A stretch of DNA of 39,652 bases from positions 1 to 39,652 of the forward strand of contig NZ_LZFO01000022.1 of assembly GCF_001758365.1 (NCBI RefSeq), in the 5' to 3' direction. The position numbers and the translations under genes are program-made. Positions 1 to 8,350 of the stretch are shown piece after piece (position 1 is the first letter of the stretch; each line of letters begins with the position of its first letter). This stretch comes from Clostridium acetireducens DSM 10703. Its GTDB lineage: Bacteria; Bacillota; Clostridia; Clostridiales; Clostridiaceae. Under the pieces are notes generated by a model. It was given only the letters and a program-made list of their open reading frames with translations. It was not told the origin of the DNA and did no database searches.

Positions 1-82
1 TGACTAATTATCTGATAGGATTATTAATCAAATAAAGAATAATATTTTAAATTAGATTAGTAATGTTCGTTAGAAAATAAAG

Positions 83-2368
83 ATGTTTTCTATCAAATGT
101 TACAACTATATTATACGAGGAGGAAGTAATTTTTCAGCTAGAGCATATGCTTCTAATTTTGATGAAGAAAATATAATTAAAGCAGTAGATTACTGTCATA
201 TGTATGGCGTTAAAGTATATGTTACAGTTAATACCTTAATAAAAGAAAAAGAAATAAAAGGTATTTTAGTATATATAAATTTTTTATATAAGATAGGTGT
301 AGATGCACTAATTGTACAGGATTTAGGATTAGTGTTTTTATTGAAGAATTATTTTCCGGATTTTGAAATACATGCTTCTACTCAAATGACAATACATAAT
401 GGTGAAGGAGCTAAATTTTTCAACAATACTGGTTTTAAAAGAATAGTACTTTCAAGGGAATTAAGTTTAAGAGAAATAGAATATATATCTAAGGATTTAA
501 ATATAGAAACAGAGATTTTTGTACATGGAGCACTTTGTATATGCTATTCTGGGCAATGCTTAATGAGTAGTTTAATAGGAGGAAGAAGTGGCAATAGAGG
601 AAGATGTGCACAACCTTGCAGATTGCCTTATACATTAGTTAATAAATACAAAGAAGAATTTAAAGGATATATACTTAGTCCTAAAGATATTTGTATTTTA
701 GAAAACATAAAAGACATAGTAGCTACAGGAACAGTATCTTTAAAAATAGAAGGAAGAATGAAAAGACCAGAATATGTAGCAGGAGTAGTGTCTATATATA
801 GAAAAGCATTAGAAAATAAAATTATAGAAAATAAAGATTTAAAAATACTTATGCAGTTATTTAATAGAGAAGGTTTTTCTAAAGCATATTTATATAAAAA
901 TGCAGGAAAAGACATGATGGCATATAAATTTCCTAAAAATACAGGTATAGAGATTGGAAAAGTAAATAAAGATTTAATGATAGTTCTTAAAGAAAATTTA
1001 AGTGTAAAAGACGGATTAAGTAATAGAAAAAGTGGTTTTACAGTTTCTAATATAATTAAAAATGGAAATCAAGTTAAAGATGCAACTATAGGAGAAAAAG
1101 TTATAATTAAACCAGTAAATTATAAGCCAGGAGAAATATTATATAAAACATCGGATAGTAGACTTTTAGATGACTTACAAAATATATATATAAATCCTTA
1201 TGACAAAAAGATTAATATAGATTTATTTGTTAAATTTAAAAAAGGTAAAAATTTAGAATTAGAAACTTACTATGATAATAAAAAATTTATTAAAATAGGA
1301 AAAATAGTTGAGAAGGCTATAAATAAACCTTTAGATAAAAACAAATTAATAGAAAATTTAAGTAAAAGCGGGGATACTTCCTTTAAATTTAATAAAATAC
1401 ACTTTGTTGAATTTAATCATGGATTTTTACCTATATCCCATATAAATCAAATTAGAAGAGAGTTAATAGATGATATAAAAGAACACATAATTAAAAAATA
1501 TAAAAGAAAAAGCAATTTTAAAGAATTGAGAATTCAATCTAATAATAATAAAAATTTTAATTTAGATGAGATAATAAATAATAGTTTTATATGTGTATGT
1601 AATAAAGAGCAGTTAAGAGCTGCAGAAGATACAAAAATAAAAAACATAGTAGTGGATATGTTTTTCAAAAATAGTGATATAGATGAAAGTATTTTAAAAG
1701 GTAGAAATTTATATTTAAAAATACCTAATATAATAAAAGAAGAATTTAGCCAAGTAGAAGATTTTATTTATTCTAACATTAATAATATTGAAGGCATTGT
1801 TACAGCAAATGTTGGTATAATAAATAAATTTTCAGATAAAGTTAAAATAATAAGTGATTATAAAATAAATACTTTTAATAGTTATGCTTTAGAATTTTGG
1901 CAGAAAACCTTAAAAAATCAATGTGTAAGTGTAGAATTAAACAAAAAGGAATTAGAACAAATTTCTTCAAATAGTAATATATCATTTCAATATTTTGTTT
2001 ACGGAAAAATTGAAATGATGGTAAGTGAGTATTGTCCTATAGGAAGTATTTTAGGCGGCAAATCTGGAAAAAGTAATTGTAATAATAAATGTATAAATGA
2101 AGAATTTTATATAAAGGATAGAATAGGCGAAGAATTTTTAATAAATACAGATAAATTTTGTCGCTGTCATATATATAATTCAGTTCCAGTAAATCTTATT
2201 TCAGATATGAAGTATATGAAAAATATAAATATAAATTCTTTTAGATTAGATTTTATAGATGAAAATTATGATGATGTTATTAAAATATTAAAATGCTTTA
2301 AAAAAGCAAATTGGAATGGAGATTTTAAAAACTATACTAGAGGTCATTATAAAAGAGGTGTTGAATAA
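83..2368 (+). CDS. U32-family protein (RlhA/DUF3656-like), missing its N-terminus
   Basis: The reading frame gives 761 residues. The U32 signature is clear: a Cys-rich block with ALCICYSGQC and GNRGRCAQPC (about residues 151-182), followed by a long C-terminal part with a second Cys-rich segment (EYCPIGS, then CRC near residue 694), as in the long DUF3656-type members. Family members such as RlhA/YdcP and TrhP act in RNA hydroxylation, so that role is more likely than proteolysis. The usual opening (ELLAPAG, then GADAVYLGG) is absent: family-like sequence starts abruptly at GGSNFSARAYAS (residue 13), and the DNA upstream does not encode the missing part in any frame. The ATG at 83 has no convincing ribosome site. 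mutS2 starts 1 base after its stop, so the two were probably cotranscribed. It is either a 5'-truncated remnant or is read from an unusual start. Family is sure, functionality is doubtful. Confidence 0.8.
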   Translation: MFSIKCYNYIIRGGSNFSARAYASNFDEENIIKAVDYCHMYGVKVYVTVNTLIKEKEIKGILVYINFLYKIGVDALIVQDLGLVFLLKNYFPDFEIHASTQMTIHNGEGAKFFNNTGFKRIVLSRELSLREIEYISKDLNIETEIFVHGALCICYSGQCLMSSLIGGRSGNRGRCAQPCRLPYTLVNKYKEEFKGYILSPKDICILENIKDIVATGTVSLKIEGRMKRPEYVAGVVSIYRKALENKIIENKDLKILMQLFNREGFSKAYLYKNAGKDMMAYKFPKNTGIEIGKVNKDLMIVLKENLSVKDGLSNRKSGFTVSNIIKNGNQVKDATIGEKVIIKPVNYKPGEILYKTSDSRLLDDLQNIYINPYDKKINIDLFVKFKKGKNLELETYYDNKKFIKIGKIVEKAINKPLDKNKLIENLSKSGDTSFKFNKIHFVEFNHGFLPISHINQIRRELIDDIKEHIIKKYKRKSNFKELRIQSNNNKNFNLDEIINNSFICVCNKEQLRAAEDTKIKNIVVDMFFKNSDIDESILKGRNLYLKIPNIIKEEFSQVEDFIYSNINNIEGIVTANVGIINKFSDKVKIISDYKINTFNSYALEFWQKTLKNQCVSVELNKKELEQISSNSNISFQYFVYGKIEMMVSEYCPIGSILGGKSGKSNCNNKCINEEFYIKDRIGEEFLINTDKFCRCHIYNSVPVNLISDMKYMKNININSFRLDFIDENYDDVIKILKCFKKANWNGDFKNYTRGHYKRGVE

Positions 2369-2369
2369 A

Positions 2370-4727
2370 ATGAATAAAAAATCTCTCAATACTTTAGAAT
2401 TTTATAAGATTAAGGATATATTAAAAGGTTATTGTAAAACTAAAGCTGGTAAAGATATAGTGGGAAATTTAGAACCTTATGAAAATGTATATGAAGTAAA
2501 AAAACATTTAAAAGAAACAAAAGAAGCTTTAGAGTTAATAACAAGAAAAGGTAATCCTCCTTTTGAAGGAGTATATGATGTAAGGGAGGCTGTAAGTAGA
2601 GCATCTAAAGGTTCTATATTATTGCCAATACAACTTTTAAGAATAGCAGGTATACTTAAATCAGCTAGAAAATTTAAAGAATATATTGATAGAAAAGATG
2701 ATGAAGAAAATTTTGAAATTATAGAAGATATATGTTATGGATTAATTTCTATAAAGCCTCTAGAAGATAGAATATTTATGTGTATTGTAAGTGAAAATGA
2801 AATATCGGATAATGCAAGCAGTACTCTTTATAATATAAGAAGAAGTTTAAAAGAAAAAACTTCTTCCATTAAAGATAAGGTAAACTCTCTCATGAGAACT
2901 TATTCTTCTTATCTTCAAGAAATTATATATACTATTAGAGGCGAAAGATATGTACTTCCTGTAAAATCAGAACATAAATCTATGGTACCTGGATTAGTAC
3001 ATGACCAAAGTGCTACTGGTGCAACTTTATTTATAGAGCCTATGGGATTAGTAAATTTAAATAATGAAATAAAAGAGCTTATGCTTAAAGAAAAAGCAGA
3101 AATAGAAAGAATTCTTTATGAATTATCATCAAGAGTATATGATAATGTATCAGCTATTAAGAACAATTGTGACATAATGTGGGAGTTGGATTTTATTTTT
3201 GCAAAAGCTAAATTTGCTAGCAGTTTAAATGGAGTATGTCCTTTAATTAATGAACATGGAATTATAGATATTATAGAAGCAAGACATCCTCTTATAGATG
3301 CTACTAAGGTAGTTCCTACAACTGTTTATTTGGGAAAAGATTTTAAATCTCTTATTATTACAGGACCAAATACCGGTGGTAAAACGGTAACATTAAAAAC
3401 AGTAGGACTTTTACATGCAATGGCTATGAGTGGACTTATGATTCCTGCAAAAGAAAATTCTACTGTAGGGTTTTTCAAAGAAATTTTTGCTGATATAGGC
3501 GATGAACAAAGCATAGAGCAGAATTTATCTACTTTTTCATCTCATATGACTAATATAGTTAACATAATAGATAAAGCTGATGAAGAATCTTTAATATTAT
3601 TTGATGAGTTAGGTGCAGGAACAGATCCTACAGAAGGTGCTGCCCTTGCTATAGCTATACTTGAAAATTTAAAAAAAAGAGGAAGTAAAATAATAGCAAC
3701 AACTCATTATAGTGAGTTAAAAGGATATGCTTTAAGAACTAAATCTGTAGAAAATGCATCTGTAGAGTTTGATGTAGAAACTTTAAAACCTACTTATAGA
3801 TTGTTAATAGGAATACCAGGAAAATCTAATGCTTTTGAAATTTCTAAAAGGTTAGGTCTTCCAAGTTATGTAATAGAAGAAGCTAAAAAAAGTATATCCA
3901 GTGATAGTTTAAAATTTGAGGATTTAATTCAAAATCTTCAAGAAAAAAGTATAAAAGCTGCTAATGATGCTAGAATATCAGAAGTTTTAAAAAGTGAAGC
4001 AGAAGAAATAAAAGATAAATATGAAAAAAAATTATCTTCATTAAATAATATAAAAGAAAAAGCTATGGCTGAGGCTAAAAGAGAAGCTAGGAGTATAATT
4101 AGAGAGGCTAAAGATGAAGCAGATAAAATAATAAAAAGTATACGTGAATTAGAGATAAAAGGATATAATTCTAAAACAAGACAAGAAATAGAACAATATA
4201 GAAAAAAATTAAAAGATAAATTAGAAGGATTAGAAGAAACAATAAGTTTTAGCCAAAATGACAATGGAAAAATGCTAAAATATGTAAACGAAGGCGATGA
4301 AGTTTTTGTTCCATCTTTAAATCAAAAAGTAATTGTAATATCTAAACCAGATAGTAAAGGTGAAGTTCAAGTTCAAGCAGGAATAATGAAAATAAATTTA
4401 AATATTAAAGATTTAAGACAAGCAAAACATACAAAAGAAGATAAAAGGATAAAAAAGAGAGAGGCAAAATTAAATTTTAAAAAAGTGGATATATCTTTAG
4501 ATTTAAGAGGCATGGATGCTGAAGAATCAATATATGCATTAGATAAATACTTAGATGAAGCTTATATGGCTAAATTAGAAGAAGTTACAATTATTCATGG
4601 AAAAGGAACAGGAGTGCTTAGAAAAGCAGTAAATGAAAGACTAAAAAATCATCCTCAAGTAAAAAATTATAGATTAGGAGAATATGGTGAAGGCGGAACT
4701 GGTGTTACTATAGTTCGTATAAAATAA
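2370..4727 (+). CDS. mutS2: MutS2 ATPase/endonuclease
   Basis: MutS2 is a MutS-family ATPase with a C-terminal Smr nuclease domain; family members suppress recombination or split collided ribosomes. The protein is 785 aa, the normal length. Visible in order are the N-terminal clamp/lever region, a Walker A GPNTGGKT (from residue 332), a Walker B ending ILFDE (D412, E413) followed by LGAGTDPTEG, a long Lys/Glu-rich coiled coil (about 520-630), and an Smr domain with LDLRG (about 710) and HGKGTG (from 743). I chose ATG 2370 because MNKKSLNTLEFYKI is the usual start and AGAGGTG lies just upstream; an in-frame ATG at 2316 is inside the U32 gene. It follows the U32 stop by 1 base and precedes the DUF523 gene by 11 bases, suggesting one transcript whose promoter lies outside the window or was altered by the upstream truncation. 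Confidence 0.96.
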   Translation: MNKKSLNTLEFYKIKDILKGYCKTKAGKDIVGNLEPYENVYEVKKHLKETKEALELITRKGNPPFEGVYDVREAVSRASKGSILLPIQLLRIAGILKSARKFKEYIDRKDDEENFEIIEDICYGLISIKPLEDRIFMCIVSENEISDNASSTLYNIRRSLKEKTSSIKDKVNSLMRTYSSYLQEIIYTIRGERYVLPVKSEHKSMVPGLVHDQSATGATLFIEPMGLVNLNNEIKELMLKEKAEIERILYELSSRVYDNVSAIKNNCDIMWELDFIFAKAKFASSLNGVCPLINEHGIIDIIEARHPLIDATKVVPTTVYLGKDFKSLIITGPNTGGKTVTLKTVGLLHAMAMSGLMIPAKENSTVGFFKEIFADIGDEQSIEQNLSTFSSHMTNIVNIIDKADEESLILFDELGAGTDPTEGAALAIAILENLKKRGSKIIATTHYSELKGYALRTKSVENASVEFDVETLKPTYRLLIGIPGKSNAFEISKRLGLPSYVIEEAKKSISSDSLKFEDLIQNLQEKSIKAANDARISEVLKSEAEEIKDKYEKKLSSLNNIKEKAMAEAKREARSIIREAKDEADKIIKSIRELEIKGYNSKTRQEIEQYRKKLKDKLEGLEETISFSQNDNGKMLKYVNEGDEVFVPSLNQKVIVISKPDSKGEVQVQAGIMKINLNIKDLRQAKHTKEDKRIKKREAKLNFKKVDISLDLRGMDAEESIYALDKYLDEAYMAKLEEVTIIHGKGTGVLRKAVNERLKNHPQVKNYRLGEYGEGGTGVTIVRIK

Positions 4728-4738
4728 GGAGAGTTAAT

Positions 4739-5197
4739 ATGATATTAGTAAGTGCATGTTTATGTGGAATAAATTGCAAATATAATGGAAAGAATAATTT
4801 GAATAAAAAAATATTAAAACTATTAAATGAGGGAAAAGTTTTAATGATTTGTCCGGAACAAATTGGTGGATTACAAACTCCTAGAGAACCTTGTGAAATA
4901 GTGGGGGGAACTGGTGCAGATGTACTGAAAGGGAAATCTAAAGTTTTAAGTAAATCAGGAAAAGATTGTACAAAAGAGTTTATAAAAGGAGCTTATGAAT
5001 CATTAAAAGTAGCTAAAAAATGTAATATTAAAAAGGCAATATTAAAGTCTAAAAGTCCTTCTTGTGGATATGGAAGTATATACAATGGAAATTTTAATGG
5101 GACTAATATAAATGGAAATGGTGTAACAGCAGAGTTATTGTCAATTAATGGTATTTTAGTGTATAATGAAGAAAATTTTTATGAAAATCACTATTAA
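4739..5197 (+). CDS. DUF523 family protein
   Basis: This is a 152-aa protein of the DUF523 family. It opens with MILVSACLCGINCKYNG and has conserved cysteines in SACLCG, NCKY, ICPEQ, EPCE and KSPSCG, plus the GG(L)xTPRxPCE block around residues 43-53. The clustered cysteines suggest metal or Fe-S binding, but no function is established that I can name. The ATG at 4739 follows an AAGGAG ribosome site with normal spacing. It is the last gene of the U32-mutS2-DUF523 run: 11 bases separate it from mutS2, and a clear promoter for the next gene begins at 5204. Family assignment is good; biochemical role unknown. Confidence 0.85.
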   Translation: MILVSACLCGINCKYNGKNNLNKKILKLLNEGKVLMICPEQIGGLQTPREPCEIVGGTGADVLKGKSKVLSKSGKDCTKEFIKGAYESLKVAKKCNIKKAILKSKSPSCGYGSIYNGNFNGTNINGNGVTAELLSINGILVYNEENFYENHY

Positions 5198-5203
5198 AAT
5201 AAG

Positions 5204-5232
5204 TTGGAAAAATTCAGAAAATGATATATAAT
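5204..5232 (+). promoter_or_regulatory. Predicted sigma-A promoter for the alpha-hydroxy-acid oxidoreductase gene
   Basis: TTGGAA (5204-5209), a 17-base spacer and a perfect TATAAT (5227-5232). It lies 45 bases upstream of the ATG at 5277, which has an AGGGAGG ribosome site. It starts just after the DUF523 stop, so it separates this gene from the mutS2 group. Confidence 0.75.
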
Positions 5233-5276
5233 TACCTTAAATAATATTTTTTTAGTGATAGGGAGGCAGAAAAAAT

Positions 5277-6290
5277 ATGGATTATAAGGAATTATTAAAA
5301 AATGCTAGGCAAAATCTAAATGGAAGTTGCAGAGTTTGTTCTGTCTGTGACGGCAGAACATGTGCTGGTGAAGTTCCTGGAATGGGAGGAAAGGACACAG
5401 GAAGTGCCTTTACTGAAAATGTAGAAGCATTAAAAGAGTACAAATTAAATATGAGAGTTATACACGATGCTAAGAATCCAGACACATCTATAGATATTTT
5501 CGGAAAAAAATTAGATATACCAGTGTTCGCTGCACCAGTTTCAGGAACAACTTTAAATATGGGTGGAAAGTTTACAGAAGAAGAATATATATCTTGGGTT
5601 ATTGGAGGATGTCTTGATGCTGGAATATATCCTATGGTAGGAGATACTGCAGTAGATTCATTCCTTATAACTAATTTAGAACAGTTAAAAAAATTTAATG
5701 GAGAAGGAATAGCTATAATAAAACCATGGGAAAATAAAAACGTTATAAATAAGATAAAACTTGCAGAAGAAGCAGGAGCTTTTGCTGTGGGAATGGATAT
5801 AGATGCAGCAGGTCTTATAACATTAGCTTTACATGGAAAACCTGTAGGACCAAAAACTGTGGATGAAATAAAAGAAATAGTGGATAGTACAAATCTTCCA
5901 TTTATATTAAAAGGAATTATGACTGCAGATGAAGCTGAACTTGCTGTAAAAGCAGGAGTAGACGCTATAGTAGTTTCTAATCATGGAGGAAGAGTCTTAG
6001 ATCAAACTCCAGGAGTTGCAGATGTACTTCCAGAAGTTGCAGAAGCAGTTAAAGGAAAAGTAAAAATTTTAGCAGATGGTGGCGTTAGAAATGGTGTGGA
6101 TGTGCTTAAAATGTTAGCATTAGGTGCTGATGCAGTACTTATAGGAAGACCTTTTGTAACAGCTTCTTTTGGTGGACAAACAGAAGGAGTTAAGACATAC
6201 ATAGAAAAAGTAAAAGGAGAATTAAAATCTGCTATGATTTTAACTGGATGTAAATCAATAGAAGATATAGATGAAAGAATATTATATTAA
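5277..6290 (+). CDS. FMN-dependent alpha-hydroxy-acid oxidoreductase with N-terminal cysteine cluster
   Basis: This 337-aa protein has the FMN TIM-barrel fold of lactate/glycolate oxidases. The active-site block SNHGGR holds the likely catalytic His236, and the C-terminal phosphate-binding part reads DGGVRNGVDVLKMLALGADAVLIGRP. Family enzymes oxidise 2-hydroxy acids to 2-oxo acids with FMN; the substrate cannot be read from sequence. A short N-terminal leader has four cysteines in CRVCSVCDGRTC (C18, C21, C24, C29), not part of the classic barrel and possibly an Fe-S or metal site, as expected for an anaerobe that passes electrons to something other than oxygen. The gene has its own promoter (5204-5232) and terminator (6294-6330), so it is monocistronic. 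Family is sure; physiological role unknown. Confidence 0.9.
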   Translation: MDYKELLKNARQNLNGSCRVCSVCDGRTCAGEVPGMGGKDTGSAFTENVEALKEYKLNMRVIHDAKNPDTSIDIFGKKLDIPVFAAPVSGTTLNMGGKFTEEEYISWVIGGCLDAGIYPMVGDTAVDSFLITNLEQLKKFNGEGIAIIKPWENKNVINKIKLAEEAGAFAVGMDIDAAGLITLALHGKPVGPKTVDEIKEIVDSTNLPFILKGIMTADEAELAVKAGVDAIVVSNHGGRVLDQTPGVADVLPEVAEAVKGKVKILADGGVRNGVDVLKMLALGADAVLIGRPFVTASFGGQTEGVKTYIEKVKGELKSAMILTGCKSIEDIDERILY

Positions 6291-6293
6291 TTT

Positions 6294-6330
6294 AAAAACC
6301 TCGGCTTAAATAAAATGTGTCGAGGTTTTA
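6294..6330 (+). terminator. Rho-independent terminator after the alpha-hydroxy-acid oxidoreductase gene
   Basis: Inverted repeat AAAACCTCG (6295-6303) / CGAGGTTTT (6321-6329) with a 17-base loop and a T-rich 3' side, placed 4 bases after the stop codon. Confidence 0.8.
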
Positions 6331-6355
6331 TTATATAATTGCATAAAAAAAAGCA

Positions 6356-6383
6356 TTGTATTATACTAAGTTTAGAATATAAT
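6356..6383 (+). promoter_or_regulatory. Predicted promoter for the Ptb-like gene
   Basis: TTGTAT (6356-6361), a 16-base spacer and TATAAT (6378-6383). It lies 55 bases upstream of the ATG at 6439, which has an AAAAGGGGAG ribosome site. It follows the previous gene's terminator, supporting an independent transcript. Confidence 0.6.
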
Positions 6384-6438
6384 GGATATTTTAATAATAG
6401 TAATAATATATATTTTATAATAAAAAGGGGAGATACTT

Positions 6439-7341
6439 ATGGTAACTAGGCTAAAAGAACTTGCTTCTATTCTAGAAAAAAAGCACAAAAAAACATTGGC
6501 TGTAGCAGTTGCACAAGATAAAGATGTGTTAAAAGCAGTTTTTAAAGCAGTAGAACTTAATATTATTGATGCTATACTGGTAGGGGACAAAGAAGAAATA
6601 ATTAATATCTGTAATGAAAATGGATTAAATGAAATTAATGTAGTTATTGTGGATGAGAAAGATAAATTAAAAGCTACAGCAAAAGCAGTAGAACTTGTTT
6701 CAAAGGGAAAAGCACAATTTATAATGAAAGGCATGATTGGTACAGCTCCTTTATTAAAAGCAGTTTTAAATAAAGAAGCAGGACTTAGAGGGAACAATTT
6801 ATTATCTCATGTAATGATATACGATGTTCCATCTTATCATAAATTGTTATTTTTAACCGATGGAGGAATGGTAACTTATCCTGATTTGGATGAAAAGGTT
6901 GGAATTATTAAAAATACGCTTAAAGTAACAAAAGCTTTAGGAATAGAAAAACCTAAAATTGCTCCAGTATGTGCAGTAGAAGTAGTAAATTCATCCATGC
7001 AAGATACAATAGATGCAGCTTCTTTAACGCTAATGAATAAAAGAGGACAAATTAAAGACTGCATAATAGAAGGTCCTTTAGGATTAGACAATGCTATATC
7101 TAAGGAAGCTGCAGAACATAAGGGAATAGATAGTAAAATAGCAGGAGATGTGGATGTTTTGCTAGTCCCTAATATTGTTGCAGGAAATTTTTTGGGAAAA
7201 GGTATGTCTTATTTTGCTGGTGCAGAAAATGCAGGTGTAATAATGGGAGCAAAGTGTCCTATTGTACTTGTATCTAGAGCGGATAGTGCTAAGTCTAAAT
7301 TATATGCTATAGCTTTAGGTTCTATAGTTTCAGGAAGTTAA
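6439..7341 (+). CDS. Phosphate acyltransferase, phosphate butyryltransferase (Ptb)-like
   Basis: This 300-aa protein belongs to the Pta/Ptb family, which swaps the CoA of an acyl-CoA for phosphate. It tracks clostridial Ptb along its length: VAVAQD near residue 22, DAILVGD, KAVELVSKGKAQFIMKG, VLNKEAGLR, KIAPVCAVEVVN, RGQIKDCIIEGPLGLD and ISRAD-like VSRAD near the end. The segment LLFLTDGGMVTYPDLDEK differs from the LTDVA seen in classic Ptb. No butyrate kinase (buk) follows; the gene ends in a very long hairpin and the next gene is unrelated. It may therefore be a paralogue used with another acyl-CoA or a kinase elsewhere, rather than the main butyrate enzyme. It carries its own promoter and is probably monocistronic. 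Family is sure, substrate is inferred. Confidence 0.88.
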   Translation: MVTRLKELASILEKKHKKTLAVAVAQDKDVLKAVFKAVELNIIDAILVGDKEEIINICNENGLNEINVVIVDEKDKLKATAKAVELVSKGKAQFIMKGMIGTAPLLKAVLNKEAGLRGNNLLSHVMIYDVPSYHKLLFLTDGGMVTYPDLDEKVGIIKNTLKVTKALGIEKPKIAPVCAVEVVNSSMQDTIDAASLTLMNKRGQIKDCIIEGPLGLDNAISKEAAEHKGIDSKIAGDVDVLLVPNIVAGNFLGKGMSYFAGAENAGVIMGAKCPIVLVSRADSAKSKLYAIALGSIVSGS

Positions 7342-7426
7342 AATAAAATACAAAATAAAAAACTAGAATAATGTAAATTTCTATATTCATATTATTCTAG
7401 TTTTTTATTTTGTATCTTATTTTAAC
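7337..7426 (+). terminator. Very long hairpin terminator overlapping the end of the Ptb-like gene
   Basis: Two 36-base arms (7337-7372 and 7391-7426) pair with a single mismatch around an 18-base loop; the inner 25 bp (7348-7372 / 7391-7415) are perfect. The left arm includes the stop codon. The right arm contains a TTTTTT run. It acts plausibly as a terminator but is far longer than usual. Confidence 0.7.
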
Positions 7427-7448
7427 TTTAGCAGTATTTTAGTATAAT
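7421..7448 (+). promoter_or_regulatory. Possible promoter for the unrecognised 275-aa gene
   Basis: TTTAAC (7421-7426), a 16-base spacer and TATAAT (7443-7448). The -35 element sits in the foot of the preceding hairpin, so readthrough and initiation could interfere. The -10 is good and the -35 weak. Confidence 0.45.
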
Positions 7449-7487
7449 AATATGTAATGGCAAACAGAAGAATTAGGAGTGATGATT

Positions 7488-8315
7488 TTGATAAGTACTT
7501 ATGAAATACCATCTAAGGATTTGCTTAAGCACTTGAAAAACTATGCTAATAAGAAGGAAGATATTTTAGTATCGTCTAAATTAGAGTATAAAGATAAATT
7601 ATATAGAGAAGTGGTGTTTAATAAAAAATCTCTTATTAATAATGAAACTAAAGGTATAATGTATATTGATGAAAATTTTACTACTGTTAAAGATGATAAT
7701 TTAATAAAAGAGTTAGCTAGTTTAGCTTATTATTATGAAATATTTTATGGAAATAGGACTGAAAATAGTATTTTTAATGCTATTAACCATAGTGGTGGAT
7801 TAAATAGGGAAAAGAATGATTTGAAATTAGCTGAAAAAGGTTTAGATTATATATACGATGCTGGGCTAAATGAAGCGCAATATGTAAAAGATATTATAAA
7901 TAAAATTCCTAATATAAGAGATAAAAATAATTGTAAATTAATAGAATTAAAAGATATAGTAGATAAATTTAGCTTTCAAGAAGCTTTTAATAATGATATA
8001 CTTAATAGCATTTATAATTATTATGAAGAAATATTAGCTTTAAATTTTGAAAATATAACTACTATAGCTTCAGGAATAGATTATTACGATAATATACAAA
8101 ATGCTGCAAAGAAATCTAGAAGAGCTCTTATTTTTAAACTTAAGAGAAAAATAGTAGAACCGCTTTTTAAATTAGAATATCAAGTAAGTTATTTTAAAAA
8201 GCTAATTAATGTTTGTAGTCCTGTTATAAATATGAGTAAAGGTCAATATTTAAAATTTATAAATAATAAGCAGAAAGAAAATATAAAAAGCAGGATAGAA
8301 TTATTAAGAAAATAA
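7488..8315 (+). CDS. Hypothetical protein, unrecognised
   Basis: I do not recognise this 275-aa protein. It is soluble-looking, rich in Lys, Asn, Ile and Tyr, mostly helical in character, with no signal peptide, no membrane span and no obvious nucleotide- or metal-binding motif. A Lys/Arg-rich stretch (KKSRRALIFKLKRK) lies at about residues 211-224. Three in-frame starts exist: GTG 7479, ATG 7482 and TTG 7488. The AGGAG ribosome site ends at 7479, so only TTG 7488 has a normal 8-base gap, and I chose it. The gene stands alone: a possible promoter at 7421-7448 precedes it and a two-way terminator separates it from the convergent decarboxylase. The uniform codon use argues for a real gene. Confidence 0.7.
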   Translation: MISTYEIPSKDLLKHLKNYANKKEDILVSSKLEYKDKLYREVVFNKKSLINNETKGIMYIDENFTTVKDDNLIKELASLAYYYEIFYGNRTENSIFNAINHSGGLNREKNDLKLAEKGLDYIYDAGLNEAQYVKDIINKIPNIRDKNNCKLIELKDIVDKFSFQEAFNNDILNSIYNYYEEILALNFENITTIASGIDYYDNIQNAAKKSRRALIFKLKRKIVEPLFKLEYQVSYFKKLINVCSPVINMSKGQYLKFINNKQKENIKSRIELLRK

Positions 8316-8347
8316 AATGCACTAGTCTAAAGACTAGTGCATTTTTT
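8313..8347. terminator. Bidirectional terminator between convergent genes
   Basis: A 14-bp perfect stem, AAATGCACTAGTCT (8315-8328) / AGACTAGTGCATTT (8331-8344), with a 2-base centre. It has T runs on both strands, so it can end both the 275-aa gene (+) and the decarboxylase (-). Confidence 0.88.
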
Positions 8348-8350
8348 AAA

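Noticed and set aside
5227-5276. Riboswitch in the leader of the alpha-hydroxy-acid oxidoreductase gene
   Set aside because: The leader after the predicted start is only about 35 bases, too short for a known riboswitch, and shows no fold.
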